Source: Capilliphycus salinus
Lineage (GTDB): Bacteria; Cyanobacteriota; Cyanobacteriia; Cyanobacteriales; Microcoleaceae
Direction of reading: 5' to 3'
NCBI RefSeq assembly: GCF_047276495.1
Contig: NZ_CP178543.1
Coordinates: 4,216,001 to 4,280,000, forward strand
Length of the DNA: 64,000 nucleotides
In this document: piece after piece, positions 53,880 through 63,711 of the stretch
How positions within the stretch are numbered: the stretch's first letter is position 1
Layout of the letters: each line of letters begins with the position of its first letter
Program-made: the position numbers and the translations under genes
The notes under the pieces: generated by a model
Seen by the model: the letters and a program-made list of their open reading frames with translations, nothing else
What the model was told of the DNA's origin: nothing
The model's database searches: none

Positions 53880-54100
53880 TGTCAAAATAAAAAATGTAGG
53901 GGCGGGTTTACATAGATTTATCCATCTCACAAATAATATTTATAAACCCGCCCTGCTACAAAAATTGCTAAACCCGATCAATCTCTAGGAAATAGAGAAC
54001 AGACGCCTGACCGGGGTGGGTTTATTAAGGTTAGTTGCGATCAACATACAGATGGGTATAACCCGCCCCTACAACAACACTATTCCCTGAAAAAACGAGC
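53880..54100. repeat. Two GGGCGGGTTTA dispersed repeats
   Basis: Two elements of the family seen at 8.2 and 34.1 kb: GTAGGGGCGGGTTTACATAG...AAACCCGCCC (about 53896-53956) and GGGGTGGGTTTATTAAGG...ATAACCCGCCCCTAC (about 54015-54072). Each can fold into a hairpin. No gene between them. Confidence 0.6.
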
Positions 54101-54132
54101 ATAAAATTATCATTAATTGAGGAAAAAACCCC

Positions 54133-57100
54133 ATGAATCCAACAACATCAACCCCTCAAAATCAAGATAAATTTCAATTTTGGATTGATCGGGGCGGAAC
54201 GTTTACCGATATTGTCGCCCGTACCCCATCCGGTCAAACCCTCGCTCATAAATTACTCTCAGAAAATCCAGAACGCTATCAAGACGCAGCCATTCAAGGG
54301 ATTCGAGAAATATTACAATTATCCCCCGATGAACCCATTCCCGGACACCGCATTTTAGAAGTCAAAATGGGAACCACCGTCGCCACCAACGCCCTACTCG
54401 AACGAAAAGGCGATCGCACGGTTTTAGTGATTACAAAAGGATTCAAAAATGCGTTAAAAATTGGCTATCAAAATCGCCCCAACATTTTCGCCCGAGAGAT
54501 CATTTTACCCGAAATGCTCTATGAGGAAGTCATCGAAGTCAACGAACGTTATGACGCGGCGGGAAACGAACTAAAACCCGTTAATTTGGAATCGCTACAA
54601 CCAAAGCTAAAAGCCGCTTACGATGCAGGAATCCGCAGTTGTGCTATCGTTTTAATGCACGGATACCGCTACCAAAAACACGAACAACAAATAGCAAAAC
54701 TCGCCCGAGAAATCGGCTTCTCTCAAATCTCGATCTCTCACGAAGTCAGCCCGTTAATGAAACTGATTAGTCGAGGAGACACAACCGTTGTCGATGCCTA
54801 TCTTTCCCCAATTTTGCGGCGTTATGTTGAACAAGTTTTAAGCCAGTTAAATCATAACAGCGACACCGTTTCCTTATTATTTATGCAGTCCAACGGGGGC
54901 CTCACCGACGCCCGAAATTTTCAAGGAAAAGACAGCATTCTTTCTGGGCCTGCGGGGGGAATTGTTGGGGCGGTTCAAACCAGTTTAAGGGCGGGTTTTG
55001 AGAAAATTATTAGTTTTGATATGGGCGGAACTTCCACCGACGTCGCCCATTTTAACGGCGAATATGAACGGGAATTTGAAACAGAAATAGCTGGCGTGCG
55101 GATGCGGGTCCCCATGATGGCCATTCATACCGTCGCTGCGGGTGGGGGTTCCATCGTCCGCTTTGACGGGTCCCGCTATCGGGTCGGGCCGGAGTCTGCG
55201 GGGGCGAATCCGGGGCCTGCTTGTTATCGCAAAGGCGGGCCGCTAACCGTCACCGACTGTAACGTAATGTTGGGGAAAATTCAGCCCGAATATTTTCCCA
55301 AAGTGTTTGGAATTGAGGGAAATTTAGCGTTAGATGGGGAAATTGTTCGGCAAAAATTCCAAGAATTAGCCGCAGAAATTAAAGCCAAAACGGGAGATAA
55401 TCGCACTCCCGAAGAAGTCGCTACGGGGTTTATTACCATTGCCGTTGAAAATATGGCAAATGCGATCAAAAAAATATCCCTGCAACGGGGTTATGATGTT
55501 TCTAATTACACCCTTTGTTGTTTCGGAGGGGCGGGAGGTCAACACGCTTGTTTAATTGCCGATACGTTAGGAATTGAACAGGTGTTTATTCATCCCTACG
55601 CTGGCGTTTTATCTGCTTACGGGATGGGTTTGGCCGATATTCGGGCGATGCGAGAACGGGCGGTAGAAGCAACATTAACAGAAGAATTAATTCCCCAGTT
55701 AGAAACCCTTTTAACCGAACTTGAAACCGAGTGCAAACAAGAATTAACCGCAGAAAATCCCCAAACAACTGTATTAGCAAAAGTCAATTTAAAATATCGG
55801 GGAACCGATTCAACCCTAACCGTTAATTTTGCCAATTTTAACGCCATGAAAGCCGAGTTTGAACACAAACATCAAACCATTTACGGCTTTGTGCGGGAGG
55901 GGAAAGCGTTAATTGTAGAATCGGTTTCTTTGGAAGTCGTTCAACAGATGGAAACACCGGAAGAACCGCTCATTTCTCGCAAGCATTCTCAACCGCCTTT
56001 ACCCATCGCAAATGTACAAATGTATGCGCCCCAAGGTTGGCAAAATACGCCCCTATTTCGGCGAGAAGATTTGCAACCGGGAGATAGTATTATCGGCCCC
56101 GCAATTATTATCGAAGGCATCGGAACCAACGTTATCGAACCCGGTTGGAAAGTTACCCTAACCGAACGCAATCATTTAGTTTTAAACCAACTCAAAACCT
56201 CAAAATCAAATTCGGAAAACTCGGATTCAGAATTAACATTAAATTCTCAATCAAACCCTTCTAAACCCGATCCGGTTCGGCTGGAAATCTTTAAGAACTT
56301 ATTTCAGTTTATCGCCGAACAAATGGGAATCACCTTGCAAAATACGGCTGCTTCTGTTAATATTAAAGAACGTCTCGATTTTTCCTGTGCAGTTTTCGAC
56401 AAACGGGGTCAACTCGTTGCCAACGCCCCCCATATTCCCGTACATTTGGGTTCGATGAGCGAAAGCGTTAATAGTTTAATAAAAGCCAAAAAAGACCGTT
56501 TACAACCGGGGGATGTTTATATGCAAAATAACCCCTACGATGGCGGGACTCACTTACCCGATGTAACGGTCATTACCCCCGTTTTTGCACCGAAGACCAA
56601 CCAAATTTTATTCTACGTGGCGTCTCGGGGTCATCAAGCGGATATTGGCGGAATTACCCCCGGTTCAATGCCTCCAAATAGCACAACTGTTGAGGAAGAA
56701 GGGATTTTAATTGATAACGTTCAATTGGTGAATAAAGGGAAATTTTGTGATGTAGAATTGTTGGAATTGTTAACCTCGGGGCGTTATCCTTCTCGAAATC
56801 CTGAGATTAATATTGCCGACTTGCAAGCCCAAATTGCCGCCAATGAAAAGGGCGTTCAAGAACTGCAAAAAATGGTGAATCAATACGGTTTAGAAACAGT
56901 ACAAACTTATATGGGTTACGTGCAGGATAACGCCGAAGAATCCGTTCGTCGGGCAATTGATGTGTTAAAAGATGGCGAGTTTACCTATGAGATGGATGGC
57001 GGCAGTCAAATTAAAGTTACTATTAAAATAGACAAACAAACCCGCAGCGCGACTATCGATTTTTTGGGAACTTCCCCGCAGTTAAACAGCAACTTTAACG

Positions 57101-57807
57101 CCCCCCAAGCGGTGTGTAAAGCGGCGGTTTTGTACGTGTTTAGAACCCTGGTTAATGACCAAATTCCCCTCAATGCCGGCTGTTTAAAACCCCTGAATAT
57201 TATTATCCCCGAAGGCTGTATGTTGAACCCCCGTTATCCGGCTGCGGTGGTGGCGGGAAATGTGGAAACTTCTCAAACCATTGTTGATGCTTTGTACGGG
57301 GCGCTGGGGGTGATGGCAGCCTCCCAAGGTACCATGAATAATTTTACCTTTGGAAGCGATCGCCATCAATATTATGAAACCATTTGTGGGGGTTCGGGGG
57401 CGGGTGAAAACTTCAACGGTACCGATGCGGTTCACACTCACATGACCAACTCCCGTTTAACCGATCCGGAGGTTTTAGAGTGGCGATTTCCGGTATTATT
57501 GGAGGAGTTTAGTATTCGTCCGAATAGTGGCGGAAAGGGGGAATTTATAGGCGGAAATGGTATCGTTCGTCAAATTCGTTTTCTGGAAAAAATGACGGCG
57601 AGTATTTTATCGGGACACCGAACAATTCCCCCGTTTGGACTGGCGGGGGGCGAACCGGGTTTGGTTGGTAAAAATTCCGTTATTCGCAATGATGGAACGG
57701 TGGAAATGTTGGGGAGTACCGCCACAGTTGAGATGAATGTTGGGGATGTATTTGTAATAGAAACTCCTGGCGGTGGCGGCTACGGAAATATTAAACCGAT
57801 GAGTTGA
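54133..57807 (+). CDS. oplA: 5-oxoprolinase (ATP-hydrolysing)
   Basis: 1224 residues, a fused hydantoinase A/B-type enzyme. It opens 5-oxo-L-proline to glutamate with ATP and serves the glutathione cycle. The N-terminal HyuA half (about 12-690) has the ATP-binding IDRGGTFTDIVART, FDMGGTSTDVAHF and CCFGGAGGQHAC. The HyuB half (about 710-1220) has NNPYDGGTHLPDVTVITP, ASRGHQADIGGITPGSMPP and the C-terminal ETPGGGGYGN. Length and motif set match eukaryotic and bacterial single-chain 5-oxoprolinases (about 1200-1290). Specificity over hydantoin cannot be proven by motif alone. Confidence 0.9.
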   Translation: MNPTTSTPQNQDKFQFWIDRGGTFTDIVARTPSGQTLAHKLLSENPERYQDAAIQGIREILQLSPDEPIPGHRILEVKMGTTVATNALLERKGDRTVLVITKGFKNALKIGYQNRPNIFAREIILPEMLYEEVIEVNERYDAAGNELKPVNLESLQPKLKAAYDAGIRSCAIVLMHGYRYQKHEQQIAKLAREIGFSQISISHEVSPLMKLISRGDTTVVDAYLSPILRRYVEQVLSQLNHNSDTVSLLFMQSNGGLTDARNFQGKDSILSGPAGGIVGAVQTSLRAGFEKIISFDMGGTSTDVAHFNGEYEREFETEIAGVRMRVPMMAIHTVAAGGGSIVRFDGSRYRVGPESAGANPGPACYRKGGPLTVTDCNVMLGKIQPEYFPKVFGIEGNLALDGEIVRQKFQELAAEIKAKTGDNRTPEEVATGFITIAVENMANAIKKISLQRGYDVSNYTLCCFGGAGGQHACLIADTLGIEQVFIHPYAGVLSAYGMGLADIRAMRERAVEATLTEELIPQLETLLTELETECKQELTAENPQTTVLAKVNLKYRGTDSTLTVNFANFNAMKAEFEHKHQTIYGFVREGKALIVESVSLEVVQQMETPEEPLISRKHSQPPLPIANVQMYAPQGWQNTPLFRREDLQPGDSIIGPAIIIEGIGTNVIEPGWKVTLTERNHLVLNQLKTSKSNSENSDSELTLNSQSNPSKPDPVRLEIFKNLFQFIAEQMGITLQNTAASVNIKERLDFSCAVFDKRGQLVANAPHIPVHLGSMSESVNSLIKAKKDRLQPGDVYMQNNPYDGGTHLPDVTVITPVFAPKTNQILFYVASRGHQADIGGITPGSMPPNSTTVEEEGILIDNVQLVNKGKFCDVELLELLTSGRYPSRNPEINIADLQAQIAANEKGVQELQKMVNQYGLETVQTYMGYVQDNAEESVRRAIDVLKDGEFTYEMDGGSQIKVTIKIDKQTRSATIDFLGTSPQLNSNFNAPQAVCKAAVLYVFRTLVNDQIPLNAGCLKPLNIIIPEGCMLNPRYPAAVVAGNVETSQTIVDALYGALGVMAASQGTMNNFTFGSDRHQYYETICGGSGAGENFNGTDAVHTHMTNSRLTDPEVLEWRFPVLLEEFSIRPNSGGKGEFIGGNGIVRQIRFLEKMTASILSGHRTIPPFGLAGGEPGLVGKNSVIRNDGTVEMLGSTATVEMNVGDVFVIETPGGGGYGNIKPMS

Positions 57808-57816
57808 TACCTCTGG

Positions 57817-58151
57817 CTAACCCTAAAAAACCTCTCCCTAACCCTCTCCTACCTCTCCCCATCCCTCTCCTACAAGGAGAGGGGGAAGGTGTCCCTCACG
57901 GGACTATTGATTAATCGAGAGGGAACCGGAAAAATTCCCCCTCGCCTTACCCCCCTTAAAAAGGGGGGATCAAGGGGGGACTATCGGGGGCCAGGGGGAG
58001 AGGTCTAACCCTAAAAAACCTCTCCCTAACCCTCTCCTACCTCTCCCCATCCCTCTCCTACAAGGAGAGGGGGAAGGTGTCCCTCACGGGACTATTGATT
58101 AATCGAGAGGGAACCGGAAAAATTCCCCCTCGCCTTACCCCCCTTAAAAAG
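57817..58151. repeat. 188-bp tandem repeat, second copy split by the IS
   Basis: Copy 1 is 57817-58004 (CTAACCCTAAAAAACCTCTCC ... GGAAGGTGTCCCTCACGGG ... TTCCCCCTCGCC ... ATCAAGGGGGGACTATCGG). Copy 2 starts at 58005 with the same sequence and is cut at 58151 by the insertion sequence; its remainder resumes at 59483-59533. Without the IS the two copies would be a perfect-looking direct duplication. Confidence 0.85.
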
Positions 58152-59482
58152 GCAGGGCCGTTTCATTCTAACAAAATCCAAAGCCTAGACCACCTGTTAT
58201 TAAGCCATCTTTGACCCTCTGTAATTGACACAAAGCCTAAAAGTCTAAAAAGATTAATTGCAATAGTTTGAAGAATCGATAAATTCGTTCGTGCTTGAAA
58301 GTGAGCTATAGAAGAATCATCTTCTTTGAAGATCACATCCTTGACCCAATGCAAGCGATTTTCAATTTGCCAATGACCTTTTATTTTTTCAGAAAAATAA
58401 TCGGCTTTTTCCCAAACGCTACTGATGTAGTAAGCGACTTGATGATAGTCCTTTTTACCTCTTTTACCCCATCTTTCAACTCGGATTAAGCTTTTAATTT
58501 CATACCAACTAGATTTCAGGGAATCTATACTCTTGAAGACAGCTACTTGGCGTTGAATTTGGCGACCATGACTTTTATCTTGCTCTATCTTGATACTCAA
58601 AGGCTCTTGATTGTGGGCGACAGACTCTAGAGCTTGATACAATTTTTTTTGATTCTTTTTGACGGTGATTAAGTAGTGATTTTTTGATTCAATAATTTTT
58701 TTAACGGTTTGCTTTTGGCAGTGCAAAGCATCCAGAGTAAATACTTGATTCTTCAGGGGAAAATCTTCGATGATTTCTTGGACTTGCTTAATTTCTGAAC
58801 AGCGTTTGTTCTCAAAGCAATTTAATCCCAATACAACTTGATATTCTTGACTGTACAAGGAAACAAATGAAACAAAGTTTTGATGAGAGTTGCCAAAATT
58901 GTCTACAGTGCTGCCTAAGCTTTTGCCATCAATACAGACCCAATCCCTCAAATCATCAGATTCACATAGACTACTAGACCATTGATTAAAAATGTCCTGA
59001 AGATTTGACCAGTCTACTCCCATCAGAACTCGTCTTATGGTTGATGAAGATGGAACTTTTGGGGATGAAATCTTAAATTTTTTAACAATTAGCTGTTGAT
59101 TGGCTTTGGCAAAATCTCCCATCGCTCTATACCCTAAGTATCCCTGCATCGCTGCCAAAATTACTATCAATAGCACCAACCATAATGGATGCCTTCTGCC
59201 CTGGCGGCGGCGAAAGTCCTTGACTTTTTTAAGTTCTTTAATTAGACTATCCATAGATAAAATTTAAGAAAAAACTGGCGATTGCTATCATTTTACATCC
59301 GGCGCGATCGCCAGTTTTATTGTTCAATTCCCGCCTTTAAGAATCAGAGTGGAACAAGCCGTTTGAGTCAGGCGATCGCTATGTTTTTCTAAGATTTTAG
59401 GTGTTCTGAAGAAAAAAGGGGTGAAACTGCTTCCAATTTTAGCTCCTCGCGATCGCAAAATTTTAGAATGAAACAGCCCTGC
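58152..59482 (-). mobile_element. Complete ISAs1-family insertion sequence
   Basis: 1331 bp with imperfect terminal inverted repeats: GCAGGGCCGTTTCATTCTAA at the left (58152-58171) and, reversed, GCAGGGCTGTTTCATTCTAA at the right, one mismatch. It is flanked by a 10-bp direct target duplication CCTTAAAAAG (58142-58151 and 59483-59492). It holds one intact transposase gene. Size, ends and duplication length fit ISAs1. The clean ends imply recent insertion. Confidence 0.93.
58163..59254 (-). CDS. ISAs1-family transposase
   Basis: 363 residues. N-terminal DUF4338/DDE_Tnp_1-assoc-like segment (LKKVKDFRRRQGRRHPLWLVLLIVILAAMQGYLGYRAMGDFA), then a DDE domain with D109 (VCIDGKSLGST), D175 (VFTLDALHCQKQT) and E298 (GHWQIENRLHWVKDV). 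The C-terminus NLSILQTIAINLFRLLGF is typical of the family. All catalytic residues are present, so the element may be active. The stop lies 11 bp inside the left end of the IS. Confidence 0.95.
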   Translation of the reverse strand: MDSLIKELKKVKDFRRRQGRRHPLWLVLLIVILAAMQGYLGYRAMGDFAKANQQLIVKKFKISSPKVPSSSTIRRVLMGVDWSNLQDIFNQWSSSLCESDDLRDWVCIDGKSLGSTVDNFGNSHQNFVSFVSLYSQEYQVVLGLNCFENKRCSEIKQVQEIIEDFPLKNQVFTLDALHCQKQTVKKIIESKNHYLITVKKNQKKLYQALESVAHNQEPLSIKIEQDKSHGRQIQRQVAVFKSIDSLKSSWYEIKSLIRVERWGKRGKKDYHQVAYYISSVWEKADYFSEKIKGHWQIENRLHWVKDVIFKEDDSSIAHFQARTNLSILQTIAINLFRLLGFVSITEGQRWLNNRWSRLWILLE

Positions 59483-59533
59483 CCTTAAAAAGGGGGGATC
59501 AAGGGGGGACTATCGGGGGCCAGGGGCAGAGGT
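59483..59533. repeat. Remainder of the split 188-bp repeat
   Basis: Starts with the second copy of the CCTTAAAAAG target duplication and continues GGGGGATCAAGGGG, ACTATCGGGGGCCAGGGG, matching the end of copy 1 (57950-58004) with one change (GGGGCAGAGG for GGGGGAGAGG). Confidence 0.75.
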
Positions 59534-59560
59534 CTAACCCTGATCTTTTATGAGAGTCCC

Positions 59561-59594
59561 AAAAACCCGGTTTCTTCAAGAAACCGGGTTTTTA
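59561..59594 (-). terminator. Terminator hairpin at the end of rsmB
   Basis: Perfect 15-16 bp stem AAAAACCCGGTTTCTT with AAGAAACCGGGTTTTT and a minimal loop, bounded by A- and T-runs so it can work on both strands. It directly abuts the rsmB stop at 59596. It also belongs to the dispersed CCCGGTTTCT palindrome family. Confidence 0.75.
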
Positions 59595-59595
59595 T

Positions 59596-60942
59596 CTAAC
59601 GTTTAAGTCTAACAATAAAAAAACCATCCATATTCTGTCGATGGGGCCATACTTTTAAATATCCTTCGGGAGTAAGAACCTCTTGCAAAGGTATTTCGGG
59701 TAAATCAATTTTCCAGTCTGAATTTTGACTTAAAAAAGATTCAATAATCCTTTCGTTTTCTAGGGGATGTATCGTACAGGTTGCGTAGACCAAATATCCT
59801 CCCGGTTTCACCCAATTTGCCGTTTTTTCTAACAGTTCTCCTTGCAGTTGGGAGAGTTCTTGAACGTTTTCTGCTGTATGTCGCCAACGCGCATCCGCCC
59901 GACGGTGTAACGTTCCCAAACCCGAACAGGGCGCATCCAATAAAACCCGATCCGCACTATTATTATACTCGGAAAACGTGCGAATGTCACCCGCTTTTAT
60001 TTCAATGGATTTTAGCTGCAATCGCTGTTGATTTTGTTGCAGTTTTTTCAGTCGAGATTTGGCGCGATCGCAGGCTAAAATTATCCCCGTATCCTGCATT
60101 AATTCCGCAATATGAGTTGTTTTTCCCCCCGGCGCCGCACAAGCATCAATAATCATTTCTCCCGGTTGGGGATCGAGAAGATGACTCACCCACTGGGCGC
60201 TACTATCTTGAATCGTCCACCATCCTTGTTGATAACCGGGTAATTTTTGAATCTCTCCAATACTTCCCGACAGTCTCAACGCTTGCGGTAAATGGGGGAT
60301 TGGCTTAACGTTTATTCCCGCTAATTTTAGCTCATTTTCAACCGTTTCTCGGGTTGTTTTCAGGGGATTAATTCTTAAATCTATGGTCGGAGATTGATTG
60401 AACCACTGACAGAGTTGTTGGGTTTCTTCCAAACCCAGTTCATTTAACCAATACTCAAGAATCCAATCGGGGAAACTGTAGAAATCTCCCAATTTTTGAA
60501 TTAAATTTTTATCGTCTAATTTGAGAATAGGATAATTTTGATCGCTTTTTTCTTGTTGGCGCAAATACTGTCTGAGAATCCCATTAACAAACCCGCTCAA
60601 TCCCGATAAACCGTTAGTTTTCGCCAATTCAACACTCGTATTCACCGCAGCAGAAGCGGGAATTTGACTCAGATAAGCCAATTGATAAAATCCCAAATGC
60701 AAAATAATTCGCAGATCGTTCTGTTGTTGGTGAGATTTTTTTTGAGCAAATTGATCGATCAAAGCATCCAGCGATCGCCGTCTTCTCACACAACCATAAA
60801 CCAATTCGGTGGTTAAGCGTCGGTTAACGGGATTCAAATCAGCTTGACGCAGGCTTTGATCCAAGGCAATATCGGCATAAGTTCCCCGCCTTTCGATGTC
60901 TCGAAGTATCAGAAATGCTAATTGGCGGGGATTCTGATTCAT
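59596..60942 (-). CDS. rsmB: 16S rRNA m5C967 methyltransferase RsmB
   Basis: 448 residues from ATG 60942 (AAGGA 11 bases upstream; a GTG further up, 60966, is less likely). N-terminal NusB-like RNA-binding domain (about 1-150, NPRQLAFLILRDIERRGTYADIALDQ). The SAM-dependent RNA methyltransferase domain holds DACAAPGGKTTHIAEL for SAM binding and the two catalytic cysteines in DAPCSGLGTLHRRADARW and YATCTIHPLENE. It methylates C967 of 16S rRNA with SAM. Length normal. Confidence 0.93.
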   Translation of the reverse strand: MNQNPRQLAFLILRDIERRGTYADIALDQSLRQADLNPVNRRLTTELVYGCVRRRRSLDALIDQFAQKKSHQQQNDLRIILHLGFYQLAYLSQIPASAAVNTSVELAKTNGLSGLSGFVNGILRQYLRQQEKSDQNYPILKLDDKNLIQKLGDFYSFPDWILEYWLNELGLEETQQLCQWFNQSPTIDLRINPLKTTRETVENELKLAGINVKPIPHLPQALRLSGSIGEIQKLPGYQQGWWTIQDSSAQWVSHLLDPQPGEMIIDACAAPGGKTTHIAELMQDTGIILACDRAKSRLKKLQQNQQRLQLKSIEIKAGDIRTFSEYNNSADRVLLDAPCSGLGTLHRRADARWRHTAENVQELSQLQGELLEKTANWVKPGGYLVYATCTIHPLENERIIESFLSQNSDWKIDLPEIPLQEVLTPEGYLKVWPHRQNMDGFFIVRLKR

Positions 60943-61187
60943 TAGAACTTGATCCTTAAAATTCACTAAATCTCAAAAACTCTATTACTAATGTTGTCAA
61001 TTTTCAAAGGTTCATTCAAAATAAAAGATGAACACATCTGCGGTGCAGTTTTTGGACTTTTACTGATCCCATTGATCGGTGATACCTATTGATTTTACAT
61101 TTTCGCAAATTATACCTTAATCTTAGAAAGTGATTGACTGAGGGGTGTAAACCATCTTAACTTGAAAATACAACCAAGGTGAGAACT
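60943..61187. other. Divergent intergenic region (rsmB / adenylate cyclase)
   Basis: About 245 bases that should carry both promoters; AAGGTGAG precedes the cyclase ATG. I see no RNA gene or repeat. Confidence 0.35.
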
Positions 61188-62558
61188 ATGCAAAGCTTCC
61201 AGGGTGTTCAGAGGTTCAGTGTTTTTGTCCGCAACCGACTTCAGTCGCTGTTTGGGAGTCCTGACATTGGCGACGCCGCCAGCTACGAAGTTTGGCGACA
61301 TCGTTTTATGTATCAACGACTCAGTTTAGGGGTGGGACTGGCGTTAATTTCCTATCTGACGTTTACCCTATCGCAGCTTAACAATTTACTGTTTAATCCA
61401 GAACAGTTTAAACTAACTTGGTTGCTGACTCAAATGACGGTTGAACTGGGTTTGTTGGGGGGTTTTCTATTACTGCGGACGGCGATTGGTGTTCGTTATC
61501 CGGGGTTTATTTTTCTATTATTGACTTGGTTAGTAACACTGAGTCCACAAGTTCGAGCAACATTACAAGGAGTTTCCCAACCTGCAATTATTGAATGGCC
61601 GCTTACCTTTTTTTCCCTCGCCACTTTAATTCCCGTTTGTTGGCCGCTGCATTTGATTGGTCAGGCGGGAACATTTATCTATTATCTGGGTACGCAAATT
61701 ATTTTTAATTTAAAAGTAGAATTTCCCACCCCTTGGATGACCTCTGATTTTTTATTCCTGTATTTTTTCTGGATTTGTTTCATTAGTAATCTTTCAGTTT
61801 ATTTGTACGATCGTTTGGCGAGAGCCGAGTTTAATTCCCGTCGGGCTTTACAAGAAGCTTACCAAGAACTGCAAATTGAACAGGAACGTTCGGAAGACTT
61901 ATTACTGAATATTTTACCCGTTCCCATTGCCCAACGTTTAAAACAAATCAAACAAAAACCCGCTACAATTGCCGATCATTTTACCAATGCGGGGGTTTTA
62001 TTTGGTGATATTGTCGGATTTACTGAACTCTCTGGAAAAATCCCTCCAGCGGAATTAGTTCAACTTCTCGGACAAATTTTTACTCGTTTCGATCATTTAG
62101 CCGATAAACATAATCTAGAAAAAATTAAAACCATTGGTGATGCTTATATGGTGGTTTCGGGTTTACCGGTTCCTCAAGAAGATTATGCCCAAGCGATCGC
62201 AGATATGGCGTTAGATATGCAGGAAACCCTGCAAGAATTTAACCTTGAAACCGGACAAAAATTTCAGATGCGAATTGGCATCGCGATCGGCCCGGTTGTC
62301 GCAGGTGTGATTGGTTTGAAAAAGTTTATTTATGATTTGTGGGGCGATACCGTTAACATTGCTAGTCGCATGGAATCTCACGGAATTGCCAATGAAATTC
62401 AGGTAACAGAAACGACTTACAACGCTTTAAAAAATGATTATGCTTTTGAAAGACGGGGTGCAATTTTAGTGAAAGGAAAAGGAGAAATGATCGCTTATTT
62501 ATTGAAAGGAAAAAAACATTTAGCCCCCCTTAAAGTTGAAACTTTAACCGTTGAATAA
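61188..62558 (+). CDS. Membrane class III adenylate cyclase
   Basis: 456 residues from ATG 61188. Six hydrophobic segments (about 45-205) form a membrane anchor, then a coiled linker with LLLNILPVPIAQRLKQ, then the catalytic domain (about 260-440). Metal aspartates are D274 (FGDIVGF) and D318 (TIGDAYM). Purine selectors K314 (EKIKTIGD) and D383 (IYDLWGDTVN) are the adenylate-type pair, where guanylate cyclases have Glu and Cys. N390 and R394 in TVNIASRM complete the transition-state pair. So it should make cAMP from ATP as a homodimer. It contrasts with the c-di-GMP enzyme at the window start. Confidence 0.92.
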   Translation: MQSFQGVQRFSVFVRNRLQSLFGSPDIGDAASYEVWRHRFMYQRLSLGVGLALISYLTFTLSQLNNLLFNPEQFKLTWLLTQMTVELGLLGGFLLLRTAIGVRYPGFIFLLLTWLVTLSPQVRATLQGVSQPAIIEWPLTFFSLATLIPVCWPLHLIGQAGTFIYYLGTQIIFNLKVEFPTPWMTSDFLFLYFFWICFISNLSVYLYDRLARAEFNSRRALQEAYQELQIEQERSEDLLLNILPVPIAQRLKQIKQKPATIADHFTNAGVLFGDIVGFTELSGKIPPAELVQLLGQIFTRFDHLADKHNLEKIKTIGDAYMVVSGLPVPQEDYAQAIADMALDMQETLQEFNLETGQKFQMRIGIAIGPVVAGVIGLKKFIYDLWGDTVNIASRMESHGIANEIQVTETTYNALKNDYAFERRGAILVKGKGEMIAYLLKGKKHLAPLKVETLTVE

Positions 62559-62579
62559 ACGAGAATTAACCTTTTCCCG

Positions 62580-63317
62580 TCAATTCTCCATCAACATATC
62601 AACCACCAAATCAACTAAAGCATCATTCACCCCTAAAGGTTCGGCGACTTGAATTTTGACCGGGGGGAATTTTTTCCCTAATTGTTCGCTCAAACGGGCG
62701 ATCGCATCGGTGGTTTCTCCCGCAAAGATAAAATAGGGCAAAATCCCAATCTTTCGGTATCCACTTTGTACTAACGCTTCGACTTGGGATTCTAAACTCG
62801 GAGACGTGAACCAATAAGCCGGTATTGCTCCCAACCGACTGGCTAATTCTTCTACCGGTTGATTGCCGTCATGACGGCGACTCCCATGACTGAGCAAAAT
62901 CCAAACATCACAAGAAATCGATGTGATTTGATAGGTTAATTCTGTTGCTAAACGAGACAGTTGAGACCCCAAATAGGGTTTGATTTTTAACTGAACCTCC
63001 GATCCAACTGCGTTTTGAGCCAGTTCAACTTCTTGAGGAATATCCTCTTTGACATGAACTCCAGGAAGTAGAAATAACGGCAAAATTTCAACTCGATTTA
63101 ATCCTAAAGTTCGCGTATATTCTGCAAATTGTTGAATTTGTTGGTACAAAGGAACCGGAGAACATTCTAAAGTTGCCGTTGCTAGGACAGGTGATGGTGA
63201 ACTCGGTAATAATCGAAGGTTAATTCGATCTTTCAACCGTTCAGCTAACTGTTCTAAAGCTTGCTGCGGTCGGGGGTCATGGCTCCCGTGAGAAACTAGC
63301 AAGTAGGTGGAATACAA
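62580..63317 (-). CDS. Sirohydrochlorin chelatase family protein (CbiX/SirB)
   Basis: 245 residues if started at TTG 63317 (LYSTYLLVSHGSHDPR...); the open frame extends to TTG 63437, but those extra 40 residues come from repeat DNA and look unrelated. Two CbiX half-domains: the first with SHGSHDPRP and LPLFLLPGVHVKEDIP, the second with WILLSHGSRRHDG and ILPYFIFAGETTDAIARL. Histidines in SHG and in GVHV bind the metal in the family, which inserts Fe or Co into sirohydrochlorin for siroheme or B12. Fe is usual in cyanobacteria (SirB); the metal is not decided by sequence. The start is uncertain. Confidence 0.83.
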   Translation of the reverse strand: MYSTYLLVSHGSHDPRPQQALEQLAERLKDRINLRLLPSSPSPVLATATLECSPVPLYQQIQQFAEYTRTLGLNRVEILPLFLLPGVHVKEDIPQEVELAQNAVGSEVQLKIKPYLGSQLSRLATELTYQITSISCDVWILLSHGSRRHDGNQPVEELASRLGAIPAYWFTSPSLESQVEALVQSGYRKIGILPYFIFAGETTDAIARLSEQLGKKFPPVKIQVAEPLGVNDALVDLVVDMLMEN

Positions 63318-63555
63318 TTGCCCAGATGTAATAAATTGACTTGAATTTCTGATATTGTAGCGGATTTGGAGCCTGTTCGATCTCCCTATATTCTCCTTAA
63401 AGATCCCCCTATATCCCCCTGAAAAAGCAGGGATCAAAGGGGGCGAGGGAGGATAAGGGGGCGAGGGGGGATCGGAATTAATTGAATCCGGGTCTGACTT
63501 GTATCATTATGGCCAGGTCAGTTTGTTGAGCGGCGATCGCAGTTAACCACTTTTT
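63318..63555. repeat. C/G-rich repeat region beside the chelatase gene
   Basis: Contains CCCCCTATATCCCCCTGAAAAAGCAGGGATCAAAGGGGGCGAGGG and a second GGGGGCGAGGGGGGATCGG, degenerate copies of the repeat at 42.7 and 57.9 kb. The chelatase promoter and start lie at its left edge. Confidence 0.5.
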
Positions 63556-63711
63556 CTATTGATGACGGGCTGCCGGAACATCTCCCATCCCGCCGTGACT
63601 AAAAATAAAAACATCCGTAATCGATTCATTTGCCAAAACGTCTACCAGTTTTTGGCTCATCTCACCCCCTTCCTGTTCATTGCCATCCTTGTCGAAAGCA
63701 ACTACACCTAG
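63556..63711 (-). pseudogene. Fragment of an alpha/beta-hydrolase-like gene
   Basis: About 50 codons: VVAFDKDGNEQEGGEMSQKLVDVLANESITDVFIFSHGGMGDVPAARHQ then TAG. It matches the N-terminal nucleophile-elbow-less strand and the FSHGWxGDVPAA motif of cyanobacterial hydrolase-like proteins (Trp replaced by Gly). The rest of the gene, normally several hundred codons, is missing, and homology stops abruptly at about 63711 where the next remnant begins on the other strand. Confidence 0.6.

Noticed and set aside
63318..63437. N-terminal extension of the chelatase
   Set aside because: It starts at a TTG inside C/G-rich repeat DNA and precedes the conserved beginning STYLLVSHG.
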